64,000 nucleotides of DNA. Origin: JAKAXG01 sp035702985. Lineage in GTDB: Bacteria; Actinomycetota; Acidimicrobiia; Acidimicrobiales; Palsa-688. The stretch covers positions 1 through 64,000 of the forward strand of contig DASSZD010000080.1 in NCBI GenBank assembly GCA_035702985.1, in the 5' to 3' direction. The first letter of the stretch is position 1. Every line of letters begins with the position of its first letter. Shown here one piece after another: positions 43,943 to 52,458 of the stretch. Position numbers and translations under genes: made by a program. The notes under the pieces were generated by a model, which worked only from the letters and a program-made list of their open reading frames with translations, was not told the origin of the DNA and made no database searches.

Positions 43943-45793
43943 GTGCGCAGGCACCGGGCGCTCCCCCCGCCCACCGTCGGCCCGGCACCCGCCCGGGTCC
44001 TGATCATCTCGGCGAGCATGGGCGCCGGGCACGACGGCGCGGCCCGGACCCTGGCCGAGCAGCTGCGCGCCGCCGGCCACGTGGCCGAGGTCCGCGACTT
44101 CCTCACCAGCGGACCGCTGCGCATCGGGTCGGCGCTGCGAAGCGGCTACGAGTTCGAGCTGCGCCACGTCCCCTCGGCCTACGACGCCACCTACCGGTTC
44201 TGGTACCGGGTGCCGTGGTTGTGCCCGTTGATCGCCTGGCTGGTCACCCTCCTGACCCGGCGCAAGGTGATGCGCTGGCTGCGGGAGATGCGGCCCCACG
44301 TCGTGGTCTCCACCTATCCCCTGGCCACGCTGTGCCTGGGCCGGCTGCGCCGCACCGGACGGCTGGAGCTGCCGGCGGTCAACTTCATCACCGATTTCGG
44401 GGTGCACCCGCTGTGGGTCCACCGGGGGATCGACCTGAACCTCACCATCCACGACGGCCCGGCGGTGGTGGCCGCCGAGCGCACCGGCCGCCCCACCGTG
44501 TCCACCGGCCCGGCCGTCTCGGAACGCTTCGACCCCGACCGCCTGCCGCCGCGGCGCGACGCCCGCCGCCGGTTCGGGATAGCCGACGACCAGAGGGCGG
44601 TGCTGGTGGTGGCCGGCTCGTGGGGCATCGGCAACGTGGGCGCCACGTGGGAGGCCATCGCCGCCGACGGCCGGTTCCTGCCGGTGGTGGTGTGCGGCCG
44701 TGACGACCGGCTCCGCCGCCACGTGGCCCAGCTCTCCGAGCGCAGCGGCCGGCCGTCGCTGATCATCGGCTGGACCGACGACATGCCGGGGCTGATGGCG
44801 GCCTGCGACGCCCTGGTGGAGAACGCCGGCGGGCTGACCTCGCTGGAGGCCATGCGGGCCGGGCTGCCGGTCGTCAGCTTCGACCCCATAGCCGGCCACG
44901 GCCGGGAGAACACCTCCCGCATGGACGCCGCCGGCGTGGCCCGGCTGGCCGCCGACCACCACGACCTGGCCCGGATCCTGGCCGAGGTCACCGAAGCGGG
45001 CCCGCCCCGCGCCCAGCAGATCGCCCGGGCCGCAGCGGTGTTCCGCCAGCCGCCGGCGGAGTTGGTGCTGGCCGCCACGCCGGTCCCGGAGATGCCCGCC
45101 GCCGGGCCCCGCTCGGTGGTGTCGGCCCTGCGCCTGGCCGTCGGCGGGGTGGCCCTCACCGGTATCTGCTGGACCGGCCTCACCACCGGGGTGGCCATGG
45201 CCACCGAGGCGGGAGCCGGGGTGGCCGGGCCGCGCCCCGATTCGGGCGCCGTCGCCTACATGGGGGTACGCCTGACGGCGGCCGAGATGGCCGACCCCAC
45301 GGTGGACATCCAGCTGCGGCAGCTGGGGGCCACGGCGGTGGTCGACGACCAGACCGCCCAGGCGGCGCCGGTCGCCCTGCGCCACCTGGTAGGTCAGGGC
45401 ATCGGGGTGGCCAACGGCGGCTACGGCGACACCCCCAGCGTGCCGGGCCAGAGTGACCTGCCCTGGAACCGGGCCTGGCGCGACGCCCGGGCCGGTCAGG
45501 CGATAGCGGCCATCATCGGCCAGCCGGTGACGGTGACGGTGCCGGGCCGGCGGCTCAACGCCTGGGACCTGGTCGAGTGCCGCAACGCCCACACCGCCCT
45601 GGTGGTGCCCGACCACATCCTGCACGCCGCCGACCCCGACGCGGACCAGTCGTTGCGCCTCCAGCCCCGCCAGATCTACCTGGTCAACGGTCTCGACGCC
45701 ACCCCGGCGCAGCTGGCCGCCTACCTCTCGCAGCTGGAAGTGGGCCTGGGGGCCGCCCAGTTGGCCCCGGCCCCCCTGGCCAACCTGGGGTGA
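43943..45793 (+). CDS. GT28-like glycosyltransferase with extra C-terminal domain
   Basis: 616 residues. Residues 1-370 look like the MGDG-synthase/MurG (GT28) family: ARVLIISASMGAGHDGAARTLAEQLRAAGHVAEVRDF, FITDFGVHPLWVHRGIDL and ENAGGLTSLEAMRAGLPVVSFDPIAGHGRENTSRM, the sugar-nucleotide site. A hydrophobic stretch (ALRLAVGGVALTGICWTGLTTGV) then leads to a 200-residue domain beginning AVAYMGVRLTAAEMADP. This domain has the layout of a polysaccharide deacetylase but lacks DD and HxxxH motifs, so it may be an inactive NodB-like module. GTG 43943 is preferred over GTG 43937 because TAGCCT at 43929-43934 would put the start of transcription near it. The NodB gene overlaps its stop. Confidence 0.75.
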   Translation: MRRHRALPPPTVGPAPARVLIISASMGAGHDGAARTLAEQLRAAGHVAEVRDFLTSGPLRIGSALRSGYEFELRHVPSAYDATYRFWYRVPWLCPLIAWLVTLLTRRKVMRWLREMRPHVVVSTYPLATLCLGRLRRTGRLELPAVNFITDFGVHPLWVHRGIDLNLTIHDGPAVVAAERTGRPTVSTGPAVSERFDPDRLPPRRDARRRFGIADDQRAVLVVAGSWGIGNVGATWEAIAADGRFLPVVVCGRDDRLRRHVAQLSERSGRPSLIIGWTDDMPGLMAACDALVENAGGLTSLEAMRAGLPVVSFDPIAGHGRENTSRMDAAGVARLAADHHDLARILAEVTEAGPPRAQQIARAAAVFRQPPAELVLAATPVPEMPAAGPRSVVSALRLAVGGVALTGICWTGLTTGVAMATEAGAGVAGPRPDSGAVAYMGVRLTAAEMADPTVDIQLRQLGATAVVDDQTAQAAPVALRHLVGQGIGVANGGYGDTPSVPGQSDLPWNRAWRDARAGQAIAAIIGQPVTVTVPGRRLNAWDLVECRNAHTALVVPDHILHAADPDADQSLRLQPRQIYLVNGLDATPAQLAAYLSQLEVGLGAAQLAPAPLANLG

Positions 45794-46524
45794 CCCGCTT
45801 CCCCGGCCCGCTCCGGCGGGCAGCGGTGGGCGCCGGAGCCCTCACCGGGGCGGGCGTGTTCGCCCACCTCCTCCCCGGGGTGGTGGCCTGGCGGCGGGCC
45901 CGCTGCCTGCTGCTGCCCGGCCTGTCGGGTGTGGGCCGGCCGGACCACGTGGCTCTCACCTTCGACGACGGGCCCGACCCGGTGTCCACCCCGCTGGTGC
46001 TCGACACCCTGGAGGCCCTGGGCTGGCGGGCCACGTTCTTCTGTCTCGGGTCGCAGGCCCGGCAGGCCCCCGAGACGGTGGCCGAACTGGTCCGGCGGGG
46101 CCACGAGATCGGGGTGCACGGCGACGTCCACAAGAGCCACCTGCGCCGCCCGGTGAGGTCGGTGGTCAGGGACGTCGCCGCCGCCCGGGCCACACTGGAG
46201 GACCTGACCGGCCGGCCGCTCGAGTGGTTCCGGCCGCCGTACGGCGGGGTGTCCTTGTCCAGCCTGGCGGCGGCCCGCAGCACCGGGCTGCGCATGGTGC
46301 TGTGGACCACCTGGGGGCTCGACTGGCGTGGCGACGCCACCGGCACGACAGTGGCCGCCAACGTGGCCCGCACCTTCGTCCCGGGGGCGACCGTCCTGCT
46401 CCACGACTCGGATGTGACCTCCACGCCCGACAGCTGGAAGGCGACCATCGACTCCCTCCCCCGCCTGGCCGCCGACTGGAAGCGCCGGGGGCTGGCCGTC
46501 GGCCCGCTCGGTGAGCATTTCTGA
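45790..46524 (+). CDS. NodB-type polysaccharide deacetylase
   Basis: 244 residues. An N-terminal hydrophobic segment (AAVGAGALTGAGVFAHLLPGVVAW) anchors it. The NodB motifs are intact: ALTFDDGPDP (catalytic Asp, metal Asp), HGDVHKSH (metal His pair), WFRPPYGG and TVLLHDS. It removes acetyl groups from N-acetylhexosamines in cell-wall or exopolymer glycans at the outer face. GTG 45790 overlaps the preceding glycosyltransferase stop (GTGA), suggesting the two work on the same glycan. The next gene begins inside its last 14 bp. Confidence 0.9.
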   Translation: MTRFPGPLRRAAVGAGALTGAGVFAHLLPGVVAWRRARCLLLPGLSGVGRPDHVALTFDDGPDPVSTPLVLDTLEALGWRATFFCLGSQARQAPETVAELVRRGHEIGVHGDVHKSHLRRPVRSVVRDVAAARATLEDLTGRPLEWFRPPYGGVSLSSLAAARSTGLRMVLWTTWGLDWRGDATGTTVAANVARTFVPGATVLLHDSDVTSTPDSWKATIDSLPRLAADWKRRGLAVGPLGEHF

Positions 46525-47410
46525 TCGGCTGGTCCGCGCCGCCGGGGTGATACCGCTGGTCGCCGCCCTGGCCGGGCTGAGCGGCTGCAGCACCCCGCTC
46601 CCCCCGGGGGTGGCCACGGCGCCGGTGCTGCGGGTCGTCACCGGGCTGTACCCCCTGGCCCGGGCGGCCACCCTGATCGGCCAGGACAAGGTGTCGGTCA
46701 CCGACGTGGTGCCGGCCGGCGCCAACCCGTTCGGGTACCGGCTCGGCCCCGCCCAGGTGGCTGCCGTCCACCGGGCCGGCCTGGCCGTCGAGATCGGCGG
46801 GGGGTTCCAGCCGTCGTTCGAGTCGGCCGCGGCCGGCGCCCGGGCGGTCGCCGTTCTCGGCCCGGCCGGCTCCGGCGCCACCGGCCGGCCCGGCGGCTAC
46901 GTGTGGCTGGACCCGGCCTCGATGGGCCGGGCCGTGACCGCCCTGGCGGCGGCCATGGAGCACGCCGATCCGGGCGCCACGGCCCTGTACCGGCGCAACG
47001 CCGCCTCCCTCCAGGCCCAGATCTCCTCCCTGGGCATCGACTACTCCAGCACGCTGGCCACCTGCCCTGATCCCACCCTGATCGGGCCGGACGGCGCGTT
47101 CGGCGCCATGGCCGGCTCCTACGGCCTGAGGTTCATGGCCGTCGGGGCCCGGCCGTCGCCGGCCGCCACGGCGGCGGCCGTGGCCGCCCTGCGGGGACCC
47201 GGCCCGGCCGCCGTGGTGGCCGAACCGTGGGTGGACAATTCGGGGGTGGCGGCGGTGGCCGCCACCGCCTCGGCCCGGGTCCACCAGCTGGACACGCTGG
47301 CCGGCGCCCCGAGTGGCGGCTGGCCCCCCGGAGCTGATTACTTCTCGCTCATGGAACAGAACCTGGGCACGCTCAGCGGGGCGCTCGGCTGCGCCACCCA
47401 GAGCCGGTGA
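46511..47410 (+). CDS. ZnuA-like lipoprotein lacking the metal-binding histidines
   Basis: 299 residues with lipoprotein signal (LAGLSGCSTP, Cys26) and the cluster A-I substrate-binding fold of zinc/manganese transporters. The order of blocks matches ZnuA: RVVTGLYPLARAATLIG, VTDVVPAGANPFGYRLGPAQV, GYVWLDPASMGRAVTALA and DGAFGAMAGSYGLRF. The His residues expected in GxxPH, HVWLDP and HxAF are replaced by Phe74, Tyr130 and Asp194, so a metal-binding role is doubtful. No permease or ATPase follows. It may bind another ligand, or be an accessory to the adjacent cell-wall genes. GTG 46511 begins within the deacetylase gene. Confidence 0.72.
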   Translation: MSISDRLVRAAGVIPLVAALAGLSGCSTPLPPGVATAPVLRVVTGLYPLARAATLIGQDKVSVTDVVPAGANPFGYRLGPAQVAAVHRAGLAVEIGGGFQPSFESAAAGARAVAVLGPAGSGATGRPGGYVWLDPASMGRAVTALAAAMEHADPGATALYRRNAASLQAQISSLGIDYSSTLATCPDPTLIGPDGAFGAMAGSYGLRFMAVGARPSPAATAAAVAALRGPGPAAVVAEPWVDNSGVAAVAATASARVHQLDTLAGAPSGGWPPGADYFSLMEQNLGTLSGALGCATQSR

Positions 47411-48240
47411 CGGCCACGGACGCCGGGGCGGGACCGCTGGCCCCGGTGGCCGGCTGGGGCTTCCCGGCCAGCGCCGCCTGGTGCGCCGCCGCCGGCGGGG
47501 ACGTGGTGGTGCGCCACCTGGTCGGCCCGGCGGACCGGGCCTACCCGTGGGCGTCGGTGACCAAGGTGCTGAGCGCGCTGGCCATGTGGGTGGCGGTCGA
47601 GGAGGGCACCGTGTCCTGGGACGACCCGGCCGGCCCGGAGGGGTCCACACTGCGCCACCTGCTGGCCCACGCCTCGGGTCTGGCCCCCGACGGCGACACC
47701 GTGCTGGCCCCTCCCGGGCGGCGCCGCATCTACTCCAACCGGGGCATCGAGGTGGCCGCCGACCATCTGGCCGGGGCCGCCGGGATGCCGTTCGGGGACT
47801 ACCTCCGGGAGGCGGTGCTGGGCCCGCTGGGCATGGGCGGCACCGAACTGACCGGATCCCCGGCGGCCGGGGGCCGCGGGCCGCTGCGCGACCTGCTGGC
47901 CCTGGCCGGCGAGCTGCTGCGGCCCAGCCTGGTCGATCCGGCCACGGTGGCGGAGGCCACGACGGTGGCCTTCCCCGGCCTGGCCGGGGTGCTGCCCGGT
48001 TTCGGCCGCCAGCCGACCAACGACTGGGGGCTGGGCGTGGAGATCCGCGACCACAAGCAGCCGCACTGGACCGGTGCGGCCAACTCGCCCCGCACCTTCG
48101 GTCACTTCGGCCAGTCCGGATCCATGCTGTGGGTCGACCCCGACGCCGGGCGGGCCCTGGTGTCGCTGGCCGACCGGCCGTTCGGGCCGTGGGCGGCGGC
48201 CGCCTGGCCCCCGCTGTCCGACGCCGTCCTCGAGGCCTGA
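47407..48240 (+). CDS. Class C beta-lactamase-fold serine hydrolase
   Basis: 277 residues. SVTK (in YPWASVTKVLSAL) is the Ser-x-x-Lys nucleophile motif, YSN (in RRIYSNRGIEVAADH) the Tyr-x-Asn motif and HFGQSGS the third (HxG in place of KTG). Family members are esterases, D-peptidases or beta-lactamases. No signal peptide is seen, so a cytosolic esterase or peptidase role is more likely than resistance. It is shorter than typical (350-400) and lacks the usual C-terminal extension. GTG 47407 overlaps the previous stop (GTGA). Confidence 0.85.
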   Translation: MTATDAGAGPLAPVAGWGFPASAAWCAAAGGDVVVRHLVGPADRAYPWASVTKVLSALAMWVAVEEGTVSWDDPAGPEGSTLRHLLAHASGLAPDGDTVLAPPGRRRIYSNRGIEVAADHLAGAAGMPFGDYLREAVLGPLGMGGTELTGSPAAGGRGPLRDLLALAGELLRPSLVDPATVAEATTVAFPGLAGVLPGFGRQPTNDWGLGVEIRDHKQPHWTGAANSPRTFGHFGQSGSMLWVDPDAGRALVSLADRPFGPWAAAAWPPLSDAVLEA

Positions 48241-48250
48241 ACCGGGCCGG

Positions 48251-48601
48251 TCAGGACTCCTCGGCCAGCACCATCTCCTTGAAGGCGGCCAGAGCCCGGG
48301 GTCCCCACACGGTCGCCGGGCCGCCGTTCAACACGATGGCCACCCCGACCGCCTCGGCCACCTCCTCCTCGGTGGCGTCGTGGCGGGCGGCGCCCCGGGC
48401 GTGGGCGGCGATGCAGCCGTCGCACTGGCGGGTCACGGCCACGGCCAGGGCGATCAACTCCTTGGTCTTGGCGGGCAGGGCGCCGTCGGCCAGAGCGGCC
48501 CTCTGCATGCTGGCGTACGCCCCGATGACGTCGGGGATCTGCTCCCGCAGGTCGCGCGCCGGCTGGCGCAGCTCGCCCAGCACCTCGTTGGGATGGATCA
48601 T
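48251..48601 (-). CDS. AhpD-like carboxymuconolactone decarboxylase-family protein
   Basis: 116 residues. The family motif TRQCDGCIAAHARGAARHDATEEEVAEAVGVAIVLNGGPA contains the redox CxxC (CDGC) and His, as in AhpD-type peroxidase partners. LPAKTKELIALAVAV precedes it. It probably reduces or supports alkylhydroperoxidases; a decarboxylase role is less likely given the CxxC. ATG 48601 follows AAGGAG at 8 nt. It is convergent with the hydrolase gene (10-bp gap) and divergent from the CNBD gene. Confidence 0.88.
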   Translation of the reverse strand: MIHPNEVLGELRQPARDLREQIPDVIGAYASMQRAALADGALPAKTKELIALAVAVTRQCDGCIAAHARGAARHDATEEEVAEAVGVAIVLNGGPATVWGPRALAAFKEMVLAEES

Positions 48602-48717
48602 GGCTCGGCTCCTTTGCCTCGGTTCCGCTGTGCCGTGCACGGCCCACCGGGCATTGTCGTCGCTCGGCCGGACTGATACACGGATGCTAGGAATCGTCCC
48701 GATATGCGGCTTTCCGC

Positions 48718-48723
48718 TATCGT
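48718..48723 (+). promoter_or_regulatory. -10 box for the CNBD gene, probably leaderless
   Basis: TATCGT ends 6 nt before ATG 48730. Confidence 0.45.
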
Positions 48724-48729
48724 CCGCAC

Positions 48730-49179
48730 ATGGCCAACCGGCTGCGCACCGAAGAGAAGGTCGAGATCCTCGGCCGACTGCCCCTGTTCGAGAACTGCAC
48801 GGGCCGGGAGCTGGGCGAGATCGCCGCGATCATGGTCGAGACGGCCAAGCCGGCCGGTTCGTTCCTCACCCGTGAGGGCCAGGACGGCGGCATCATGTTC
48901 GTGATCGTCGAGGGGGAGGCGGAGGTCCTGGCCGGCGAGGACCAGCCGGCCGCAGCCCGCACCATCGGGCACCTCCGCACCGGTGACGTGGTCGGCGAGC
49001 TGTCGCTGATCGACGGCAAGGCCCGCTCGGCCAGCGTGCGGGCCACCACCCCGGTCCGGCTGCTCGAGATCGTCTCCGACGACTTCTACCAGCTGGTCCA
49101 GCGGTCCCCCAGCTTCGTCATGAGCCTGCTCAAGGCGCTGTCCATCCGGGTCCGGGAGATGGACCTGCTGACCAGCTGA
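48730..49179 (+). CDS. Cyclic-nucleotide-binding domain protein
   Basis: 149 residues, a lone CNBD without DNA-binding or kinase domain. LFENCTGRELGEIAAIM starts the domain, MFVIVEGEAEVLA is the beta-roll and GDVVGELSLIDGKARSASVRA the phosphate-binding cassette with the Glu and Arg-Ser-Ala residues that bind cyclic nucleotide. The C-terminal helix is short. It probably senses cAMP or a related nucleotide and acts by binding a partner. It lies between the AhpD gene and mceG (convergent), so a partner is not evident. Leaderless expression is likely. Confidence 0.87.
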   Translation: MANRLRTEEKVEILGRLPLFENCTGRELGEIAAIMVETAKPAGSFLTREGQDGGIMFVIVEGEAEVLAGEDQPAAARTIGHLRTGDVVGELSLIDGKARSASVRATTPVRLLEIVSDDFYQLVQRSPSFVMSLLKALSIRVREMDLLTS

Positions 49180-49242
49180 TCGGACCGCCCGCAGGCCGCC
49201 GGCCGCCACCGGCTCCCGGCCGGGTGACCGGGCCGCGGCGGC

Positions 49243-50406
49243 CTACGAACCGTTGCGCTGGCGGAACAGGGCTTCTTCCCGCTCCAGCTCCCGCAGCTCG
49301 GCCTCGTCCAGGTGGTCCATCTCGCCGGTGTCGGCCGGCGGGGCCTGCTGGACCTTGGGGAGCCTGGCGGTGGTGTCGACCCCGTCCCGACGGCCCCGGT
49401 TGCGGCCCGCGTCGCCGTCGCCGTCGACCTCGGCGGCCGGCAGCCGCTCGGTGACCGGCTCCGCGCCCGGGGCCCGCCGGGGGCGGGCCGGGGCGGCGCC
49501 GGCCCCAGGGGCGGGCGGGGCGGGCGCCGCCATCGGGGCCCGGCCCTCGTCGGCCAGGAGGGCCTCCACGTCGGCCTCGCCGCGGGCGGCGTCGATCATC
49601 TCGTCCATGCCGATCGGCCCCACGCTGCTGCCGGCCAGGAACTGCTTGACCAGGGCCCGGTCGCTCACGAACATCTCCTCGGCCGGCCCGAAGCGCACCA
49701 GGCTGGACCGGTACAGCATGCCGATGTAGTCGGCGGTGCGCTTCACCGAGTCGATGTTGTGGGTGATGATGAAGAAGGTGCAGCCGGTCTCCCGCTGCAC
49801 GGACTTCACCAGCTCGTCCAGGTAGGCCACCCGCACCGGGTCCAGGCCGGAGTCCGGCTCGTCGAAGAACACGATCTCCGGGTCGAGGATCAGGGCCCGG
49901 GCCAGGCCGGCCCGCTTGCGCATGCCCCCCGAGATCTCGCCCGGGAGCTTCTTGAGGTGGGCGACCATGCCGACCATCTCGGCCTTCTCCATCACCAGCG
50001 CCTTGATCTCCCGCTCGGAGCGGCTGGTGTGCTCGCGCAGGGGGAAGGCGATGTTGTCGAAGATGTCCATGGACCCGAACAGGGCGCCGTCCTGGAACAG
50101 GACCCCGAACTTGCGGCGGATCCTGAGCATCTCCTTGTGGCGGATCCCGACGATGGGTTCGCCGTCGATGTAGATCTGCCCCTCCTCGGGCCGCAGCAGC
50201 CCGATGATGTTCTTCAGCAGGACCGACTTGCCGGTACCCGACGGGCCGAGGACGGCAGAAATCCTGCCGCGCGGGACGTCGAACGAGAGGTTCTTGAGCA
50301 CGGTATGGGTACCGAACCTCTTGGTGACACCCCTGAGCGCGATAACCGCGTCACCTCCGGCAGGAGGGGCCATCTCGGTTGCCGTATCGGTATACGTCGT
50401 GCTCAC
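49243..50406 (-). CDS. mceG: MceG-type ATPase (Mkl family) of the Mce transporter
   Basis: 387 residues. Residues 20-260 form an ABC ATPase with GPSGTGKS (Walker A), ISGGMRKRAGLARAL (signature, the ISGGM form typical of MlaF/MceG) and FFDEPDSGLD (Walker B). A 120-residue C-terminal tail, Ala/Pro-rich then acidic (DHLDEAELRELEREEALF), is longer than in MlaF. It energises the YrbE permeases. It is encoded divergently to the yrbE-mce operon across a 277-bp gap; in mycobacteria mceG is unlinked from mce loci. GTG 50406 has AGAGGA upstream. Confidence 0.92.
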   Translation of the reverse strand: MSTTYTDTATEMAPPAGGDAVIALRGVTKRFGTHTVLKNLSFDVPRGRISAVLGPSGTGKSVLLKNIIGLLRPEEGQIYIDGEPIVGIRHKEMLRIRRKFGVLFQDGALFGSMDIFDNIAFPLREHTSRSEREIKALVMEKAEMVGMVAHLKKLPGEISGGMRKRAGLARALILDPEIVFFDEPDSGLDPVRVAYLDELVKSVQRETGCTFFIITHNIDSVKRTADYIGMLYRSSLVRFGPAEEMFVSDRALVKQFLAGSSVGPIGMDEMIDAARGEADVEALLADEGRAPMAAPAPPAPGAGAAPARPRRAPGAEPVTERLPAAEVDGDGDAGRNRGRRDGVDTTARLPKVQQAPPADTGEMDHLDEAELRELEREEALFRQRNGS

Positions 50407-50683
50407 CCGGTTCCTCTTCTTCCCCCCGGCAGGGGCTTGCTATCCGGAATCTGCGCCGTTTCGCCGGGACCGTGCCCTGCCTAGGCAGGAACGAGCGGCG
50501 CTCATGGTCAAGATACTTCGTGTCCCCCCCATGTTCCTGCCCGTCCCTTCCATCCCGTTCGGCCCCGTCCCTCGAGGAGTTTGATGTGACCCCGGTCATG
50601 TGCTTGTCTTTCCACGGTGGGCCCAAATGGCGTGAGGCGCCCAGAACATACATTCCCGACATTTGTGCAGAGGCGGCCTGCAA
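50407..50683. promoter_or_regulatory. Divergent control region between mceG and the yrbE-mce operon
   Basis: This 277-bp gap contains two palindromes. CCTGCCTAGGCAGG (50476-50489) is a perfect 14-bp palindrome. TGACCCCGGTCA (50587-50598) is a perfect 12-bp one. A TTGACC on the minus strand (50511-50506) 17-18 bp from the first palindrome could be a -35 for mceG, with the palindrome over its -10 region. No convincing promoter for the yrbE side was found. Confidence 0.5.
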
Positions 50684-51574
50684 GTGACAGCAGTTGACGA
50701 ACAGGTCAACCCCTCTCCAACTCCTCCGATCGAACGGGTCAGGACCACCGAGCGGGCCGCCCAGGCGCTCCAGGACGGTGTAGGGACCCTCGGCGAGTCG
50801 GCCACCGGGGCGGTCCAGTCGTTCGGCGGCCTGGTGGCGCTGGTCCTCGACACGGTGATCGCCACCTTCGATGCCATCATCCACCGGAGGTTCTCCTACA
50901 CCGAGTTCTTCGACCAGGCGTGGTTCCTGGTCTCGGTGTCGCTGCTGCCCACCCTGCTGATCGCCCTCCCCTTCGGCCTGGTGCTGGTCCTCGAGGTGGG
51001 CAGCCTGGCCAACCAGATCGGGGCCCCGTCGTTCGTGGGCGCGGTGGACGCCGTGGGCACGGTGCGGGAGGCGGCGCCGATCATCGTGGCCATCGTGCTG
51101 GCCGGGGCGGGCGGATCGGCGGTCTGCGCCGATCTCGGGGCCCGCACCATCCGCGACGAGATCGCCGCCATGCAGGTGATGGGCATGGACGAGGTGGAGC
51201 GCCTGGTCGCCCCCCGCATGTTCGCCATGGTGGTGGTGTCTGTGCTCCTCAACGGCATCGTCGCCATGGCCGGGATCATCTCCGGCTACGTGGCCGACGT
51301 CACCGTCCTGCACGGCGCGGCCGGGGGCTTCCTCAACTCGTTCACCACCTTCGCCCAGCCCCAGGACATCATCGAATCGGAGCTCAAGGCGGTCGTGTTC
51401 GGCGTGCTCGCCGCCATCGTGGCCTCGTACAAGGGCCTCAACGTCAAGAAGGGCCCGGCCGGCGTCGGCGAAGCGGTCAACCAGTCGGTGGTGGTGACAG
51501 GAGTGGCGCTGTTCGTGGTGAACCTGATTCTCACCGAGATCTTCCTCGTCCTCGTCCCGCCCCCCTTCGTATGA
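50684..51574 (+). CDS. yrbE1A: YrbE-family permease (MlaE fold), first copy
   Basis: 296 residues. A hydrophilic N-terminus of about 60 residues is followed by the MlaE permease: VLEVGSLANQIGAPSFVGAVDAVGTVREAAPIIVAIVLAGAGGSAVCADLGARTIRDEIAAMQVMGMDEVERLVAPRM, with five or six membrane helices. DEIxAMxVMG is the conserved cytosolic loop that contacts MceG. It forms the membrane channel with YrbE1B. GTG 50684 is chosen (AGAGG nearby); TTG 50663 is an upstream alternative. Copy naming by position follows mycobacterial convention and does not claim a particular mce1-4 locus. Confidence 0.92.
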   Translation: MTAVDEQVNPSPTPPIERVRTTERAAQALQDGVGTLGESATGAVQSFGGLVALVLDTVIATFDAIIHRRFSYTEFFDQAWFLVSVSLLPTLLIALPFGLVLVLEVGSLANQIGAPSFVGAVDAVGTVREAAPIIVAIVLAGAGGSAVCADLGARTIRDEIAAMQVMGMDEVERLVAPRMFAMVVVSVLLNGIVAMAGIISGYVADVTVLHGAAGGFLNSFTTFAQPQDIIESELKAVVFGVLAAIVASYKGLNVKKGPAGVGEAVNQSVVVTGVALFVVNLILTEIFLVLVPPPFV

Positions 51575-51587
51575 CCGGAACGCGCTG

Positions 51588-52448
51588 ATGACCGCCCCCG
51601 CCTCCCTGCTCAGAACCACCCGGGCCCGCACCTCCCGGGTCACCGCCGGCGCGCTCGCCCAGGTGGTGATGTTCGGGGACCTGCTGCTGTTCGTCGTACA
51701 GGCCGTCGGGAGCATCCCGCTGGTGATACGCCGCTACCGCCACGAGTACACCCGGCTCATCGGCGAGGTCACCTTCGGCAGCCGCATCCTGGCCATCGTG
51801 GCGTCGACGGTGGTCGTGGCCGGCCTGCTGTCGGCGGTGGTCGGCGTCCAGCTGGCGCTGGAGGGCTACCAGGCGCTCGACATCATCGGGCTGGGCCCGC
51901 TGGCCGGCTACCTCTCGGCCTTCGCCAACACGAGAGAGCTGACCCCGCTGCTGACCGCCTTCGGGCTGGCCGCCCAGATGGGGTGCCGCTTCACGTCGGA
52001 GCTCGGGGCCATGCGCGTCACCGACGAGATCGACGCTCTCGAGGTGATGAGCGTCCCGTCGCTGGCCTACCTGGTGACAACCCGCATCATGGCTGCGCTG
52101 ACCGTCGCCGTCCCGCTCTACCTGGCCGCTCTGGCCGGCTCCTACCTGGCCACGCAGGTGACCGTGGTGGCCGTCGGCCACCAGGGGGCGGGCACCTACC
52201 AGCACTACTTCCACGAGTTCCTGACCGGCCGGGACATCCTGCTGTCGGTGGTCAAGGTGGTGGTGTTCGCCATCCTGATCACGTCCATCCACTGCTACTA
52301 CGGCTACAACGCCGGGGGCGGACCGGAGGGGGTGGGCAAGGCGGCCGGCCGGGCCATCCGGGCCAGCGTGGTGTCCATCGCCTTCGCCGACATGTTGATG
52401 ACGATCCTCTTCTGGGGGACCTCGAGCGGGATCAAGATCTCAGGTTGA
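51588..52448 (+). CDS. yrbE1B: YrbE-family permease (MlaE fold), second copy
   Basis: 286 residues. The MlaE core is seen in ELTPLLTAFGLAAQMGCRFTSELGAMRVTDEIDALEVMSVPSLAYLVTTRIMA. Its DEIDALEVM loop parallels that of the first copy. Helices continue to IAFADMLMTILFWGTSSG. It pairs with YrbE1A to form the heterodimeric permease. ATG 51588 follows the first copy by 13 bp; mceA starts 10 bp after its stop. The N-terminus is shorter than that of YrbE1A. Confidence 0.92.
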   Translation: MTAPASLLRTTRARTSRVTAGALAQVVMFGDLLLFVVQAVGSIPLVIRRYRHEYTRLIGEVTFGSRILAIVASTVVVAGLLSAVVGVQLALEGYQALDIIGLGPLAGYLSAFANTRELTPLLTAFGLAAQMGCRFTSELGAMRVTDEIDALEVMSVPSLAYLVTTRIMAALTVAVPLYLAALAGSYLATQVTVVAVGHQGAGTYQHYFHEFLTGRDILLSVVKVVVFAILITSIHCYYGYNAGGGPEGVGKAAGRAIRASVVSIAFADMLMTILFWGTSSGIKISG

Positions 52449-52458
52449 GGAGCCGGGC

